Shown here one piece after another: positions 1 through 14,479 of a stretch of DNA of 64,000 bases; position 1 is the first letter of the stretch, and the number at the start of each line of letters is the position of its first letter. This DNA is from Protula sp. h YS-2021 (taxonomy: Eukaryota; Annelida; Polychaeta; Sabellida; Serpulidae): positions 79,415,214-79,479,213 of the forward strand of contig OX457027.1 of the NCBI GenBank assembly GCA_949752745.1, read 5' to 3'. The notes below the pieces were generated by a model, which ran no database searches, was not told the origin of the DNA, and saw only the letters and a program-made list of their open reading frames with translations. A program made the position numbers and the translations under genes.

Positions 1-3000
1 TAAATAGCAATTACATAAAAGACCTCAGCATAGTTTACAACTTCTTTACTGTCTAAATAACAGTTATTTCCGCGTGCATTGTCTAATGTTCTTTGGGGTA
101 TACTTGTTCTCGAGGTTGTATTGTTATAAAATTGCAGACATATATTTCTGCTTATCATTGCATTTTTGTATAATTAAAATGAATAAAAATAAACTGTTTT
201 ATGTGGCATGCACTGCTAATTAGTATATCTTAAAGATGTGCAACGAATCGAGGAAATTGAAAGCATAAGTAAATCAAATGAGAGGTAACACTTTAAAATA
301 CTTCGTCAAATACATGTGCTAAAAATGTCATCACATGAAATACTTAAAATTAATGGAACCTAATTTATTCCAGTATTTTCATGTTTGTCTGATCACTGTT
401 GTTATGTCAAGGTATTAAAATTCTTGAATTTTAAATAAATATACGGTCAGACTTTAAGACATGCAGATAAAGCATTTTAGATTTAAGAGCGGGAAGAAAT
501 AACAGAAAGCAAACAACAGCTTTAATCAAATATAATGTGAAGTATTATTCTCAATCGTTTTTGGAATGTCGCAATATAATATGCCACCATGTCGTGCTTT
601 GTATTTGTTTCAATATAATACATCAAAGATGTCGAAGTCAAACTTCTCAATTTAAATAAATTGCTTTTAAGTAAGTGAGTTTGAATGTATGAATTTACTG
701 AAAATATTTAAGTGACATGTGATACATTCATTCTGCAAACATTGCACTGATTAATTCTGTGTGACTCATGATTGCTTTGACTAGAAGCACAGTTGTTTTA
801 AACTGTATGCCTTACGTTTTAGAAGTAAAAATATATGCTGCTGAACAAATACTCAAAAAGTAATGCTTAAAAGTAAACAACTGCAAGAGTGTTGATTTTA
901 GTTAAGAAGAACACAAAATTAAACTCACTGCTGGTTGTGTATTCTTGCAAATGGTGTTTAATAAAGGTATTAAGAGAGGCCCAACAGCCAACTCACAACA
1001 AATCACACATTGACATGCCACTAAAACTGCACAAATAATGTGCTACATGTCTGATCTGATGGACCATAACTGACATCTTTTTCATTACATCATCAGGTTC
1101 TTTCGAAAGACCGTCATATACTAACAGGTGACTTTTTTCATATAATTGCTCATCATAATCAATTTATTTAGTTCTACTGACAATACACTTTTGAAATATA
1201 CTCGGGGTACAAGAGTCACCAAATGTAAATTTTAAAACATATATAAATTTAGTCGACCCAAAAATCACCACTTTGCATAAATAAAACACGGTAAATTTTT
1301 AGTGGTATGTGTGACCAGTCCGATATAAGGTGTTTAGGACACCCTAAAAGTGTAAAAGCTCTACTCTGTGTTGAACTGCTCTACTGTCTGCTAGAATGAT
1401 CCTCTCTCGTCAAATCTTAATTTTAGCTTGGTCAGTTATAAAATTCCAGAGATTGAATATATTCGAGGTGATCGAATATAAAATTCCAGAGATTGCGCAG
1501 ACTGACTTCTTTGAAAATCTTCACCCAAAAAGTTAAATGCCATTGAAACAACTTTGATTAAGGATTTTCAATATTCTTTCAATTTGATAAATCAATCACC
1601 ATCTATTTTTCTGCTGCGATTGAAATAGCTTGAAACACCATTTCAAGTCTGAAGTGACTTGTATTATTTTCAATGAGTGGTGGTGCAGTTTCAGTCACCT
1701 AACATCTCGAATACCACAATCCCAATTGCTAAGGAAGTGGATGGACGAGTGATGGCTTCTACGTCTACAAGATATTTAACTCATAAAAATGAGTATTAAG
1801 AAATCAAATACTTAAATTGTTTAATTTCGAAAATATCGGTTTGTAGACTGCGAAACCATTACTATGGGAGACTAGAACCTGTCTTGCTAATTGAACACAG
1901 TAAGCATTCGAGCTGGTTGACACGTCGTCTACAAGAAATTGTGTCAAAAATCAGAAAAATCAGAAATAAAAGACATAAACTCAATTAATTTTCCTAACTA
2001 ATCGGTGTCTCTCCGTTCCACAACACTAAAGAAGAAAATTGATTGTGAGTCTGTTCCATACACTTAATCTCTTGCGGTTTTTGGAGACATACTTACTCGT
2101 ATTTTAAAGCCTTTTCTGGTAGTGAAAATATGTTGCATGTGATAATTGACTACTCCTGGACAAGTTTTTTTATCACTCATTACTTATCTCACTTTTATTG
2201 ATGGACAAAATTTCGTTCTGTAATTATTTTTTGCACATTGATCTGAAGTCTTTCGAATTTTGATACACAAATGGCAATTACAGAAAAGACCTCAGCATAG
2301 TTTACAGCTTAATTAATGTCTAAATAATAGCTGGTCTCTGTGTGCATTGTCTAATGTTCTTTGGGGCTATTCTTTCCCTCGAGGTTGCATTGCTTTTAAA
2401 TTGCAGACATATATTTCTCCTTAATATTTGCTGTAACTAAAGTGAAAGCATACAGTAATCCAAATGTGTGAACTACATAGGGGATAATGTGATCACAATG
2501 CTATAAAACTTAGGTGACGCGATTGTATTTCAGTTTGTTTTCATGTCTGATCATAGTACTATTACTATGGCAAGTTTATTAAAATCTTATAGTCTTGATT
2601 TTGAGATAAATACGTTTTAACTGAGCTAGACTTTAAAACATACAGATAAAGCATTTTGATGGGATAACAAGGACAGATGACAGAAAAACATAAGCTTCAA
2701 ATAAATTTTAAATAAGGTTTTATATCTCAATAGTTTTTCGAAAGTCGCAGTATATTCTTTCAACACTGCCACATGCTTAGTGTTTGTTTCAATGTAATAT
2801 CACTAAGATGTCAAAGCCAAATTTCTGAATTCAAATAAGTGGCTTTTAAGTAAGTACACTTATTTCCCACATCATATCGTAAATTTCTATTCGGTTGTTT
2901 TCTCTCGTATTATTGTTTTCTTTTATCGATTTCACTTATAATATAAATACATAACTTCTGTATTTCCTATATCACTCCGATGAATTAATGAATTTGCTGA

Positions 3001-3110
3001 GGATACTGGCGTCTTTTCGGCGAATATCATTCATAGCGACTAATGGTGTTTTGACCATTATCACTTTCAAAACAATCAAAGTTGTTTCAAACGGTATGCC
3101 TTAAGTTTAT
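1..3110. repeat. Left cluster of a ~2-kb dispersed/tandem repeat
   Basis: The sequence from base 1 recurs near 2270 (shared marker CTCAGCATAGTTTACA) and again near 8956 and 10975, so this is about one and a half copies of a repeat of roughly 2.0-2.3 kb. The copy here carries about 245 bp (near 1056-1300) that the right-hand cluster lacks. Homology stops near 3110. No coding capacity is seen on either strand. The repeat class is not recognised. Confidence 0.8.
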
Positions 3111-6100
3111 CAAATCATATCAAATATGTTCTTCATTTTGTATAACTGCAATTTCTTATGTTTTTTTCTACAGTAGTGGCCCTATAAGGACTTCGTTGTG
3201 ATTTAATTGTAAATGACGGTACCCTAAAACAATGGGGTAATTATACAACACATGCTTGCTGCTCCTGCTAAAAAACAAAGAAAATACCAGGGCGTTGTCT
3301 AAAGCATCTGATATGGCGGGGATTTATACAGTAAAGATTGCATGTGATACCACATCGAATTTCCGTTATCCGGGAAAATGACGTGTCCGGTTTATTGAGG
3401 TATCATTATTAAGGAAATGGAATAAAAAGACAATCGGTTTATGGAGATATAATCATTTTGGAAATGAAATAAAAAGACAGTCTAAAGGAAAAACTAGCAG
3501 GGCAAATTTCTAACACCACATCTAGGCAACATTTCATATCTACATTGAATGAATATCTGAGAAAGTATTGCTAAATATCCGAAATAAAATCAGTGAATAT
3601 AAGAAAATCTTTGCAACCATTTAAACTGTTTTATTTAGAAATATATAATAACAAGTTGCTTTTCTAACAACAACTTACACATTCATGGCTCTCCTCGTCA
3701 TTTGGTATTCAATAATATTTGTGTTTAGGAAAATCATAGCAAATTAAAACTGTGTTCTTTCAAAAATACAAAAATATTTAAATTACAGTCTCTTATAAGT
3801 TCTTCCCAAGTGATACGGCTCTTGACAAGAATAACAAAATGCATTTAAAACGTATCTATGTGCCTAGATAACTCACTAACATTTATTAATATGCATCAAA
3901 TTAAGTGAACACGCTTTAAAATACTACAACTAGAAAATCACATGGTCAAGAGGGAAAAGCAGAAAAAAATACCCTGAAGTCAAAAGTGAATATTGACCGA
4001 ACCGTTTTGACTGAGGGACTGTATTTCCCTGTACTTCCCCTTTACTGTGTTGTGTTCCTGTTATTATTTGGTTTGGAGTTCTTTTGTGTTGTTTAGGCCA
4101 AATTGAAAACAATTTAAATTGTACTATTTTTATGAAAACTTATCATTATATTACTACGCTATTCAGCCGTTGTTTACGTCTGCCATATTTTAAAATTTCC
4201 TTTTGACTATAACTTTTTGCTTTAACCCTTGTATTGAAAGTGTGTTAAAATGGCAAATTAAAGAAAATCCCCTGCCCTTCATTTATCTCTATATCTGTGT
4301 AAATAAAAAATAATAATAAAGAAACAGCTATCTGAACATTTGAAGTGAGCCGTAAGGGCGGTATCAAAATGGCACACAAAATATTGACCAAAAACTGAAC
4401 AAATATAACTGCTTGTAATATATCAGTCTCTAGGCGTTTAATTACTGACAAGAAATTTAGGTTTAAATCATGATTTACAGTTTATTGCTTTCCATTTGAC
4501 AAAAAAAAAAACAGTCAAGCAAATTCGAATAATATTCGTATTGTTATTATTAAACCTTTTTTCGCAAATGTAATATTGTGGTTAAGACTCGAGCTCTTCC
4601 CCTGAATGGCCAAGATACGATATGACTACAGCACAATAGCAGCAAAACAAATCACTGTAAAAATACTCCCGGCAGGAATTCCGGACGTGATGAGCTGGGT
4701 GCAATACGTACGAAATACTGCACCTTTTGTTTCGCCATCATTTCCTTACGCGCCGCACTCTAACTTATCACTAAAAGAATAGATCTTGAATAGAATATGT
4801 TTTATCATGAAAGGAAGATTCTTTAAATAGGAAAAAATACTTACAATATGAAATTTCATTTATACACCTGTGCGAAACATTTGACAAAACATAAGGTAAA
4901 TAATGGGATCGCATGTATTATTTATAACAGTCGAAGACGCCATAAATAAATTAGTTTAAAAGGCAGACATCACCAAAATATGTGGCACATATGAGACAAC
5001 AAAGAGCACAGTTAATGCAACTAATAATTAAGTGGGCTAAAGTGTTATAAAGTGTTTAGTCTGGCCTCCGATAGTTTTGCTGTGACTCCGAGTTCGTCAC
5101 CTATTTGAGACTTGTGCTTACACCCTTGAAATATTACAATTTACATTAAAATGAGCTGTAATCTCAGCCAATAGCAGTGATGATATATAATGTATTCAAC
5201 TCTCTGTCAACAAAGAAACATGAAGTAATCGTTTTCTTGTAAGATCCAGTGTACTGATGATACCATTAACATGTCGTTGCAATAATACGCATGTTACCAT
5301 AATAGACGCACTCAATTTGACTTTTCAGAGCGCATAATTTTAATAAATTTGTCAGAAGAATGGTAATTTGTGCTATACCTTCGTTGTAACTTCGCAATTA
5401 GAGTGCAATATGTACCGGTTTAAAACTATTTTAATAATTTCTATCGCTGTGGTAAAATATTAACTATACATTAACTAGAAACTATGAAATATCACCACTT
5501 TATTCCGAATTGTTAGTAAACGGTTGAAAATGCAAACATGTTGCAATGTTAGGTTTTGCACACACAAGTGTATTATTCTTATAAGCTATTTCTTTTCTTG
5601 ATAATTATGATTACAAATTTTAGCGACAGTAAAAAATACATGTTTCTACACTAACCTTGTTGGACTAGAATCTGTGGTGTTGGCTTAATTATACAGTATT
5701 TGCATCAGCGTCAGCATTTTCAACACTTGTTTTGGTGCATCAGAATTTAAATATATTGAAATATACATTTAACCGAATATATGTCACTAATACATTCCCA
5801 ACTAGCGTTACAGAAACGGTACAATAACGTGGTAGTCACTGTTTGTTATTCATGGTCATTTTAATTAAAGTCCTTACATAATTTAAGCAGTGACTCCAAA
5901 GGCCCTAAAGAGAATACCAGCCAAGTCAAAAACACTTTGTATGAGCAGACCAAACTATTTCTTTCTTTTTCTTCGTACTAAGGTGCAACATTATGAGTCT
6001 TGGCAAATTCATTTAAGAGACTTCAAACAATAAGGAGAGCATGGCAAATCCAACGCATTTTCCACAGTTGTCCTTGCCAGAGTTGTGCCGCAACCACCCT

Positions 6101-8699
6101 TAATGTCCTTTTGATGGATAGCTGAAAGACTTAATGAGTGATAATGGCAACTGGAGCGAAAGTTGTCACATCATCGAAAGTTTTCCAGTGCACGGAATTT
6201 TGCATGCCAGAAAATGTATCGCGAACCTACGTGTGCTACATTTTTGCATAAAGAGTTAAAAACGTCATCCGTTTGAGCTTCGTGACAATATTTTATGATG
6301 AATTTAACCTAAAAGGACACGAAAACTATAAGTCTCAAACAGCGCTCATTTATATAGCACTTTATACTTGCCTCTTAACAAATTCAACGTGGCATTCATT
6401 CCGAATAGTTAGTTGGATCATTTAGTTTTATGCTTAAAGGTTTAAATAACTGACATAGGTTTACCTTTACATTTTAATGCTTTAACAATTCGTGCAGTTT
6501 TACACATGATAAGCTGAAAATCTATAAGTATTTTAATTACTGAATTTACTGCCACGATTATACAGGAAAGCTTTCGCAAAATCTTTTATGAGTGCAATAG
6601 AAACGTGAAGAAAAACTTCTGTTCTTCATCTTTATCTTCTGATAAATGTTGTCCACAGGTTGAATTCTAATAGTTCATACATTTTTTCATGTTATTATAC
6701 CTATATTTATTCTTGGCACGAATAGCGCAGCGTACATTCCTTTACTTTCAACATATCATTTCAAAAGTCTAAGATTAGATGCAAGATCTTTCTCCTATTT
6801 TTGCTATATTATGGTATCATGTTTGACACTTGTTGGCTTGGCATGTCGTTAAACCACACTTTGGTTTGAATACCTCATTAAGTGAAGAAGATTTAGTATG
6901 TTTGATCTCAGCCTCTTCTCCACAATCGTTAAATAAATTAAGAAAATTAGAGGAGAACAAGCTGCAGAAGAGAGTTTCCCAATTGCTCTCTAATTGTGCT
7001 TAAAAAGACATGCTATTCATAATAATAACAGTAATGAATTAGTTTACAATAAGCTCATTAATGTATATAGAGCTTATTAGCAAGACACAAAAAGGCTACA
7101 TGGTTATTTTTCACCTTTATTTCATGTTCTAAAAGAAAACCGCTGTCGATTTAAAGTCATTGTTGTTGGCATCTATGTTCACATAACACTAATCGACCAT
7201 TGCAAAGAAACGAGTCAGGCGATGAAAAGTGAATACACCTCTTGTAAGCTTGGTTGCAAGCAAAATTGCAATCCGAAATCGAGTGTCTACCATGGACAAG
7301 CAGCATCTGCACCTATCGCACATAACGGACAACAAATAGCAAAAAAAAAACAACAAACAAAGGAGTTACAATAAGTCTGAAATTTATAAACTGGAATTGT
7401 TCACTAAATATCTTATTCATATTTAAAATTAACTAACAGATCCTTTATAGCCATGTGTTTTAAATTATTCAGCTAATTTTGTTTAGTTTACTTCTGTTGT
7501 GGTCTATATCATGACAATGAAAACATTTCGTGTGTTTATTTAAGAGAGGGATTAGGTCAGCGGCAGAATATACTTGTAAAAATATAAAAACTTAGATTTT
7601 GACTTTCTCCTTCATTATTAAGTTTTTTTTCTATGAATGATGAGTTACCATGATATGCGCCGAGCTAATTCACTGTATAGTCAAAAACTACAACGTGGTA
7701 ACATAATGTATAATGTATCATATATTAGATAATTTAGACGTAAAAAATAACTTCATTTAAATGCATTCAGGAAATCAAACCTCAATATTATAAGCTGTAT
7801 TGTCTTATTTGACTAAGCTGCGGTTTTGTAGAAGGCTGATTACCTTTTTTCCCTGATCTGAGCGTTTTGCTGCCCAACATTCTCTATGTGCAAAATCACA
7901 CAAAGCAATGCGTCCCATGATCTGTCCTCATAATTAAATGCGATTTTACGTTACTAACTAAATGCCTTACAAATATCAATAATGTCAAATCTTACCATTA
8001 CTATCATGCAAATAAGTTTTACGAATCCCATATTTGCGTATTTCTTCTTCTGTATCTGATCAAGTCAAATTCCAAATGAAAACTGAATGCCAGTGCTTTT
8101 TAAATCAAATTAAAAGGCCTTGCAATACTAGACAATAAAGTTTTTAAAGGTAACCCAACGAATGTATATGAAAATATCTCACAAACCAGTACAAATTACA
8201 CACAGGCACATACAATCGGAGCATGTATGCCATCGAATTAACATTTATTTTGATGCATATCTTCAGCCTACATTATAATTTCAATCAACATTTTTCAGCA
8301 AATAGTCGTCAGTCAACATGCATCATCATATATGTGATATAAAATCGAATTTCATATAATTTAAAAATAAATATTAAAGGATATTTACACTTGGATATGA
8401 TGCCATGGGCCATTGTATTATTCTGTATTTTGGCCTTTTTCATATATTTCGTTAAGCCAAAGCAACAGCAGTTTCACAGAGTTTGTCCTTCGGATAACTA
8501 GATATAAGGACTACAATAACTGCTGAACACTTAAATTTTAACTCTAGGTTCATAATTAAAGCACCTCTTACAGACTTTTCTGACAACAAATATTCTGAAC
8601 CAGAATTTGAAATTTATGTTTCAGACTAGAAACATTGCTACATGATATAGAACTTACCTTCATGATCATATTCCCACAGTCTTATGTTTTCAAAGAAAG
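3111..8699. other. AT-rich intergenic region, nothing recognised
   Basis: This stretch lies between the two clusters of the 2-kb repeat. It contains only very short open frames (for example 3930-4112 and 4245-4451) with no family resemblance, short A/T tracts, and no recognisable transposon ends, RNA gene or exon. Confidence 0.6.
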
Positions 8700-11600
8700 T
8701 TCTTGTTTATGGTCAACCACGAAGAAAATTAATTGTGATTCTGTTCCACATTATCTCTTACGGTTTTGACGAAATACTTACTCTTATTTTAAACCTTTTC
8801 TGATTGTGAAAATATGTTTTGGAATATCATTGACTGCTTCTGGATATGAATTAAGTTTTTAAGCAACCAATACTTTTCTCAGTTAAACTGCTGGGCAAAA
8901 CTGCTTTCAGCAATCATTTTTGTACATTAATCTAAATCCTTTGCCATTTGATATTTAAGTAGCAATTACAGAAAAGACCTCAGCATAGTTTACAACTTCT
9001 TTACTGTCTAAATAACAGATGGTTTCCGTGTGCATTGTCTAATGTTCTTTGGGGTATACTTGTTCTCGAGGTTGTATTGTTATAAAATTGCAGACGTATA
9101 TTTCTGCTTAGCATAGCATTTTTGTACAATTAAAATGAACAAAAATAAACTGTTTTATGTGGCATGCACTGCTAATTATTATATCTTACAGATGTGCAAC
9201 GAATCGCGGAAAATAAAAGCATAAGTAAATCAAATGAGAACTAACAGTTTGAAATACTTCGTCAAATACATGTGCTAAAAATATCATCACATGAAATACT
9301 AAAAAATTAATGGAAGCTAATTTATTCCAGTATTTTCATGTTTGTCTGATCACTGTTGTTATGTCAAGGTATTAAAATTCTTGAATTTTAAATAAATATA
9401 CTGTCGAACTTTAAAACATGCAGATAAAGCATTTTAAATTTAAGAACGGGAAGAAATAACAGAAAGCAAACAACAGCTTTAATTAAATATAATGTGAAGT
9501 ATTATTCTCAGTCGTTTTTGGAAAGTCGCAATATAATATGCCACCATGTCGTGCTTTGTATTTGTTTCAATATAACACAGCCAATATGTCGAAGTCAAAC
9601 TTCTCAATTCAAATTAATTGCTTTTTAGTAAGTGAGTTTGAATATAGGAATTTACTGAAAATATTTAATTGACATGTGATACATTCATTCATCAAACATT
9701 GCACTGATTAATTCTGTGTGACTCATGATTGCTTTGACTAGAAGCACAGTTGTTTCAAACTGTATGCCTTAAGTTTTAGAAGTAAAAATATATGCCGCTG
9801 AACAAATACTCAAAAAGTAATGCTTAAAAGTAAGCAACTGCAAGAGTGTTGATTTTAGTTAAGAAGAAGAGAAAATTAAACTCACAGCTGGATGTGTATT
9901 CTTGTAAATGGTTCTTAATAAACGTGTTTAGAGAGCCAACAGCCAACTCACAACAAATCACACATTAACTCCCCACTAAAACTGAATGTGCTACATGCCT
10001 GACAGTGGTAATGTGTGACCATTCTGATATAAGGTGTTTAGGACACCCTAAAAGAGTAAAAGCTCTACTCTATGTTGATCTGCTCTATTGTCTGCTAGAA
10101 CGATTCTCTCTCGTCAAATCTTAATTTTAGTTTGGCCAGTTATCGACTAGCTGATCGGATATAAAATTTCAGAGATTGCGCAGACTGACTTCTTTGAAAA
10201 TCTTCACCCAAAAAGTTAAATTCTATTGAAACAACGTTGATTAAGGATTTTGAATATTCTTTCAATTTGATAAATCAATCACCATCTATTTTTCTGCTGC
10301 GGTTAAAATAGCTTGAAACAACATTTCAAATCTGAAATGACTCGTATTATTTTCAAGCAACCGACCAATCAGCGACGGTGCAGTTTCAGTCACCTAACCG
10401 AACTCCACCCAACTTATCGAATACCACTATCCCAATTGCTAAGAAAGTGATGGCTTCTACGTCTACAAGATATTTAACCCATAAAATGAGTATTAAGAAA
10501 TTAAATACTTATTTTTTTTAATTTAAAAAATATCGGTTTGTAGACTGCGAAACCATTGGTATGGGAGAGTAAAACCTCTCCTGCTAATTGAACACAGTAT
10601 GCATTCAGCTGCTTGACACGTCGTCTACGAGAAATTGTGTCAAAAATCAGAAAAATCAAGAATAAAAGACACAAACTCAATTAATTTTCCTAATTAATCG
10701 GAGTCTCCCCGTTTCACAACACTAAAGAAGAAAATTGATTGTGAGTCTGTTCCATAAACTTAATCTTTTGCTTTTTTGAAGACATACTTACTCGTATTTT
10801 AAAGCCTTTTCTGGTAGTGAAAATATGTTGCATATGATAATTGACTACTCCTGGACACACGTTAAGTTTTTTATCAATCAATACTTATCCCATTTTTATT
10901 GATGGGCAAAATGTCGTTCTGTAATTATTTTTTGCACATTGATCTGAAGTCTTTCGAATTTTGATATACAAATGGCAATTACAGAAAATACCTCAGCATA
11001 GTTTACAGCTTATTTAATGTCTAAATAATAGCTGGTCTCTGTGTGCATTGTCTAATGTTCTTTGGGGCTATTCTTGCCCTCGAGGCTGTATTGCTTTTAA
11101 ATTGCAGACATATATTTCTCCTTAATATTTTCTGCAACTAAAGTGAAAGCATACAGTAAATCAAGTGAAACTTTACACGTTAAAATACTTGTGTGAACTA
11201 CATAGGCGATAATGTGATCACATGAAATGCTACTAAAATTAGGTGGCGCGATTGTATTTCAGTTTGTTTTCATGTCTGATCATACTATTGTTACTATGAC
11301 AAGTTATTAAAATCTGAAAGTCTTAATTTTGAGATAAATACACGGTTTCGTTTTAACTGAGCAAGACTTTAAAACATACAGATACAGCATTTTGATAGGA
11401 TAACAAGGACAGATGAGAGAAAAAACATAAGCTTCAATTAAATTTAACATAAGGTTTTATTTCTCAATAGTTTTTCGAAAGTCGCAATATAATCTTTCAA
11501 CACTGTCATATGCTTAGTGTTTGTTTCAATTTTATATCACTAAGATGTCAAAGCCAAATTTCTGAATTCAAATAAGTGGCTTTTAAGTAAGTACACTTAT

Positions 11601-12230
11601 TTCCTACACGATATCGTAAATTTCTATTCGGTTGTTTTCTCTCGTATTATTGTTTTCTTTTATCGATTTCTCTTAAAATATAAATACATAACTTCTGTAT
11701 TTCCTATATCACTCCAATGAATAGATGAATTTGCTGAGGATGCTGGCGTCTTTTCGGCGAATGTCATATCGACTAATGGTGTTTTGACCATTATCACTTT
11801 CACCACAATCAAAGTTGTTTCAAACTGTATGCCTTAAGTTTATCAAGCAAGATATATATATTGCACTGACTGACTTTTCTGAAAATCTTCACACAGAAAC
11901 AGTTTTGAATAAGATTTTACAATACTCTATAAATTTGGCTAAATCAATCACTATCTATTTTCTGCTACTTTTATTAGATTAGATCACAGAATCAAGCTAA
12001 AATAGTTTGAAACGTCATTTCAAGTCTGAAGTGGCTCGCATTATTTTGTTGTCATGCAATCCATCCAATCGGCCTACCTGCGTCTGTGCAGTGTCAGTCA
12101 CAGACTGACGCCCAACGTATCGAATACCACAATCCCAATTGATTGGAAGGTTGGCGGGTATAATTCGAGTAGTGGTTACTACGTCCACAAGATATTTTAC
12201 TCAGAAAAAGCCCATATCCAATGACTTGCT
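8700..12230. repeat. Right cluster of the ~2-kb repeat, about 1.7 copies
   Basis: Copy boundaries repeat at about 8710 and 10725 (the GAAGAAAATT region), and the internal marker recurs near 8962 and 10975, a period of about 2013 bp. The stretch 8956-11848 parallels 1-3108. The last copy continues, more diverged, to about 12230 (shared CTACAAGATATTT region). A further diverged fragment occurs near 21290-21500. No transposase or coding frame is seen. Confidence 0.8.
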
Positions 12231-12955
12231 ACATCCGAGTATTGTTGTCTTATTGAATGATGCAACTAGATTTATGTTGAAAACTTTATTCACATCTGAG
12301 CCATTTTGGTTATTACGTCACATGGTCACATGACCAGATAGAACATATTCAGTAAACAATACCCAAGGGTGGATAGTTGTAACACTATCAATAATATCAC
12401 ATCTCCTTTTCTTAAACAAAAAGCATTAGATACTGCTCTACTGAAACAATACACGACTTTATTTCATGCGAAGAATACTTACTAAACTTTCAAGACTTTA
12501 AAAGCATTTTACTGGTTTGACTTACTGGCTTAAATATTTTCCGCTAAGAGCGATAAATGAGTACAAAAATGACTAACTGTTGTTGAATGTTTACTTCTTG
12601 CGAAGCAACATTAACTTTCTGTTAAAAGATAAAAAAAAGAAACATAATAGTAGAAAGAACATTAAGAAGCATAAGCATGGGAAAATACTTTACCCAATTC
12701 TGACTCATCTCCCTTTTTTACTTCCCATGTCGGTTGTGTGATGAGTCTATAAAGTGGGCGACAATAGCTATAACAATATATACAATATGAACTAACTTGT
12801 TTTAAAACACTAGATTAGTTAAAAAAATAAATAAACAAAATACCTATATGCCAACTGGATATCAATCACTGACTTAGAGAATTATTTGCGCAAGCGATTA
12901 ATACCCAACTGTATTTTCCAGAGTCCATTCGATAGTCCAAAATTTGTTCACCAGT
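12231..12955. other. Intergenic, nothing recognised
   Basis: This is AT-rich sequence between the 2-kb repeat and the gypsy remnant. No LTR-like direct repeat could be identified here by eye, although a degraded 3' LTR of the neighbouring minus-strand gypsy element would be expected in this position. Confidence 0.4.
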
Positions 12956-14345
12956 TCAACTTATCGGGTCTCTTCGTTGTCCTTCCTGACCTCGTATTAA
13001 GCGATGTTTTCTCTCCGTTATCTTTGGTACCAGTATCAGGTGCAATGTTTTTCTTGTCCAACAGTTTTTTAATGTTTTGGTTTTGATTAACCTGAGAACT
13101 ATCTGAGCTCTTACACGGACTGGTATGATTTTGCGCTTTCTCACCCGAAGTTTTTTTTTAATGTTTTGATTGGGAAGAGGAAGGGCAATTAATGCGTTTC
13201 GATTTCTGCAAAAGGTGTCCCTAAGTGGAGATGGGCAACTGACTTTTATCTCATAAGATCTTTGATTCTCTGGAAGCTGTTCTGAGATTATCCCCTCCTT
13301 TCCGTTATCTCTGATACATACTGGTTGACCTGGAACGAGCTGTGCGAGGGGTTTAACATTGCGTTTTCTGTCAGGATAGAACTTCATATTCTGCTTGCGG
13401 GGTGTCAGCAGATGTGGGGCTGGTGGTAATGTTGTTCTCAGCCGTCTGCCGAATAAACGTTCAGCAGGGCTATATCCGTTATGGATGGGAGTTGACCTAT
13501 AATTGAGAAATGCTATGTGCGGATCGTTATTTTTCTTCATGAGGTTTCTGAATGTTTTTACCGTTATTTCTGCACACCCATTTCCGCTCGCGTGAGTTGG
13601 CGAAGATGTTAAATGGAGACAATTGTACTCCATACTGAATCTCGCCATTGCACTGTTTTGTAGTTGTCTGCCCTTGTCGGAAATAAAAATTTCCGGAATT
13701 CCATGTCTGGCAAAAAATTGATTTGAGGTGATTTATTATAGCACCTGCATTTTGACCATCTTTAAGTAAAGCAATTTCCAAATACCTAGAATAGTAATCT
13801 CCCACTACTAAGTAGGTCTTACCTCGAAGCTCACATAAATCGCAAGCTACCTTCTGCCAAGGTCTGTCCGGAAGTGGGGTAGGTTCCAATGGCTCCACAG
13901 TTTTAGGCTGCTGCCTAATACAGGTCAGACAATTTTTGACCACGTCTTCAATCCGTTTTGAAAGGCCAACCCACCAAACTGAAGTTCTTGCTCTTTCTCG
14001 GCATTTAGTAATGCCAAGATGGCCGTCGTGTATACGATCTACAATTTCAAGACGCATGGAGGAGGGAATAACGATTCTGCTGTCCTTCAGTAGGAGGCCA
14101 TCTTGAATAGAGTACTCCGTAGCAAACTGCATATAACGGAGTAAAATAGTTGGAACTTGATTTTTATCAGGCCAACCTTCCTGGATGTACAGCATTATTC
14201 TTGTGCACACTTCATCGTCATGTTGAAGTTCGCGAATATGTTCTAACTTTCTCTCAGTGATGGGAAGAACTTCAATTACCTGCTTAACAAATGCTTCCGT
14301 TTCTACAGCTAAATTCGTTTTGACTTCTTCTTCTGTTGTGGACAA
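12956..14345 (-). pseudogene. Gypsy integrase, frameshifted
   Basis: The frame 14345-13690 has the HHCC zinc domain (H-DG-H-LGITK... C-LT-C) followed by the first catalytic Asp region (ACDLCELRGKTYLVV, DYYSRYLE). Near 13735-13690 the frame shifts into 13648-12956, which holds the second Asp (FISDKGRQLQ, read just upstream of 13648) and the NGCAE glutamate region. The basic tail follows (GYSPAERLFGRRLRTTLP). It is the DDE integrase of the gypsy element and is dead because of the frameshift. Confidence 0.88.
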
Positions 14346-14479
14346 TGGAGCCCGGCTCAGGGTATCCGGAGTGTACCTGGTAAATGTTGTATGTTGAATC
14401 TGAACTGCATGAGCCTGATTTTGAATCGAGTTATCCTAGGGGGTATTTCGTCGAGCCTCTTTTTGGTAAGTATAGGTAC

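Noticed and set aside
12139..12333. 64-codon frame at the end of the 2-kb repeat
   Set aside because: It lies within diverged repeat sequence and is not preserved in other copies.
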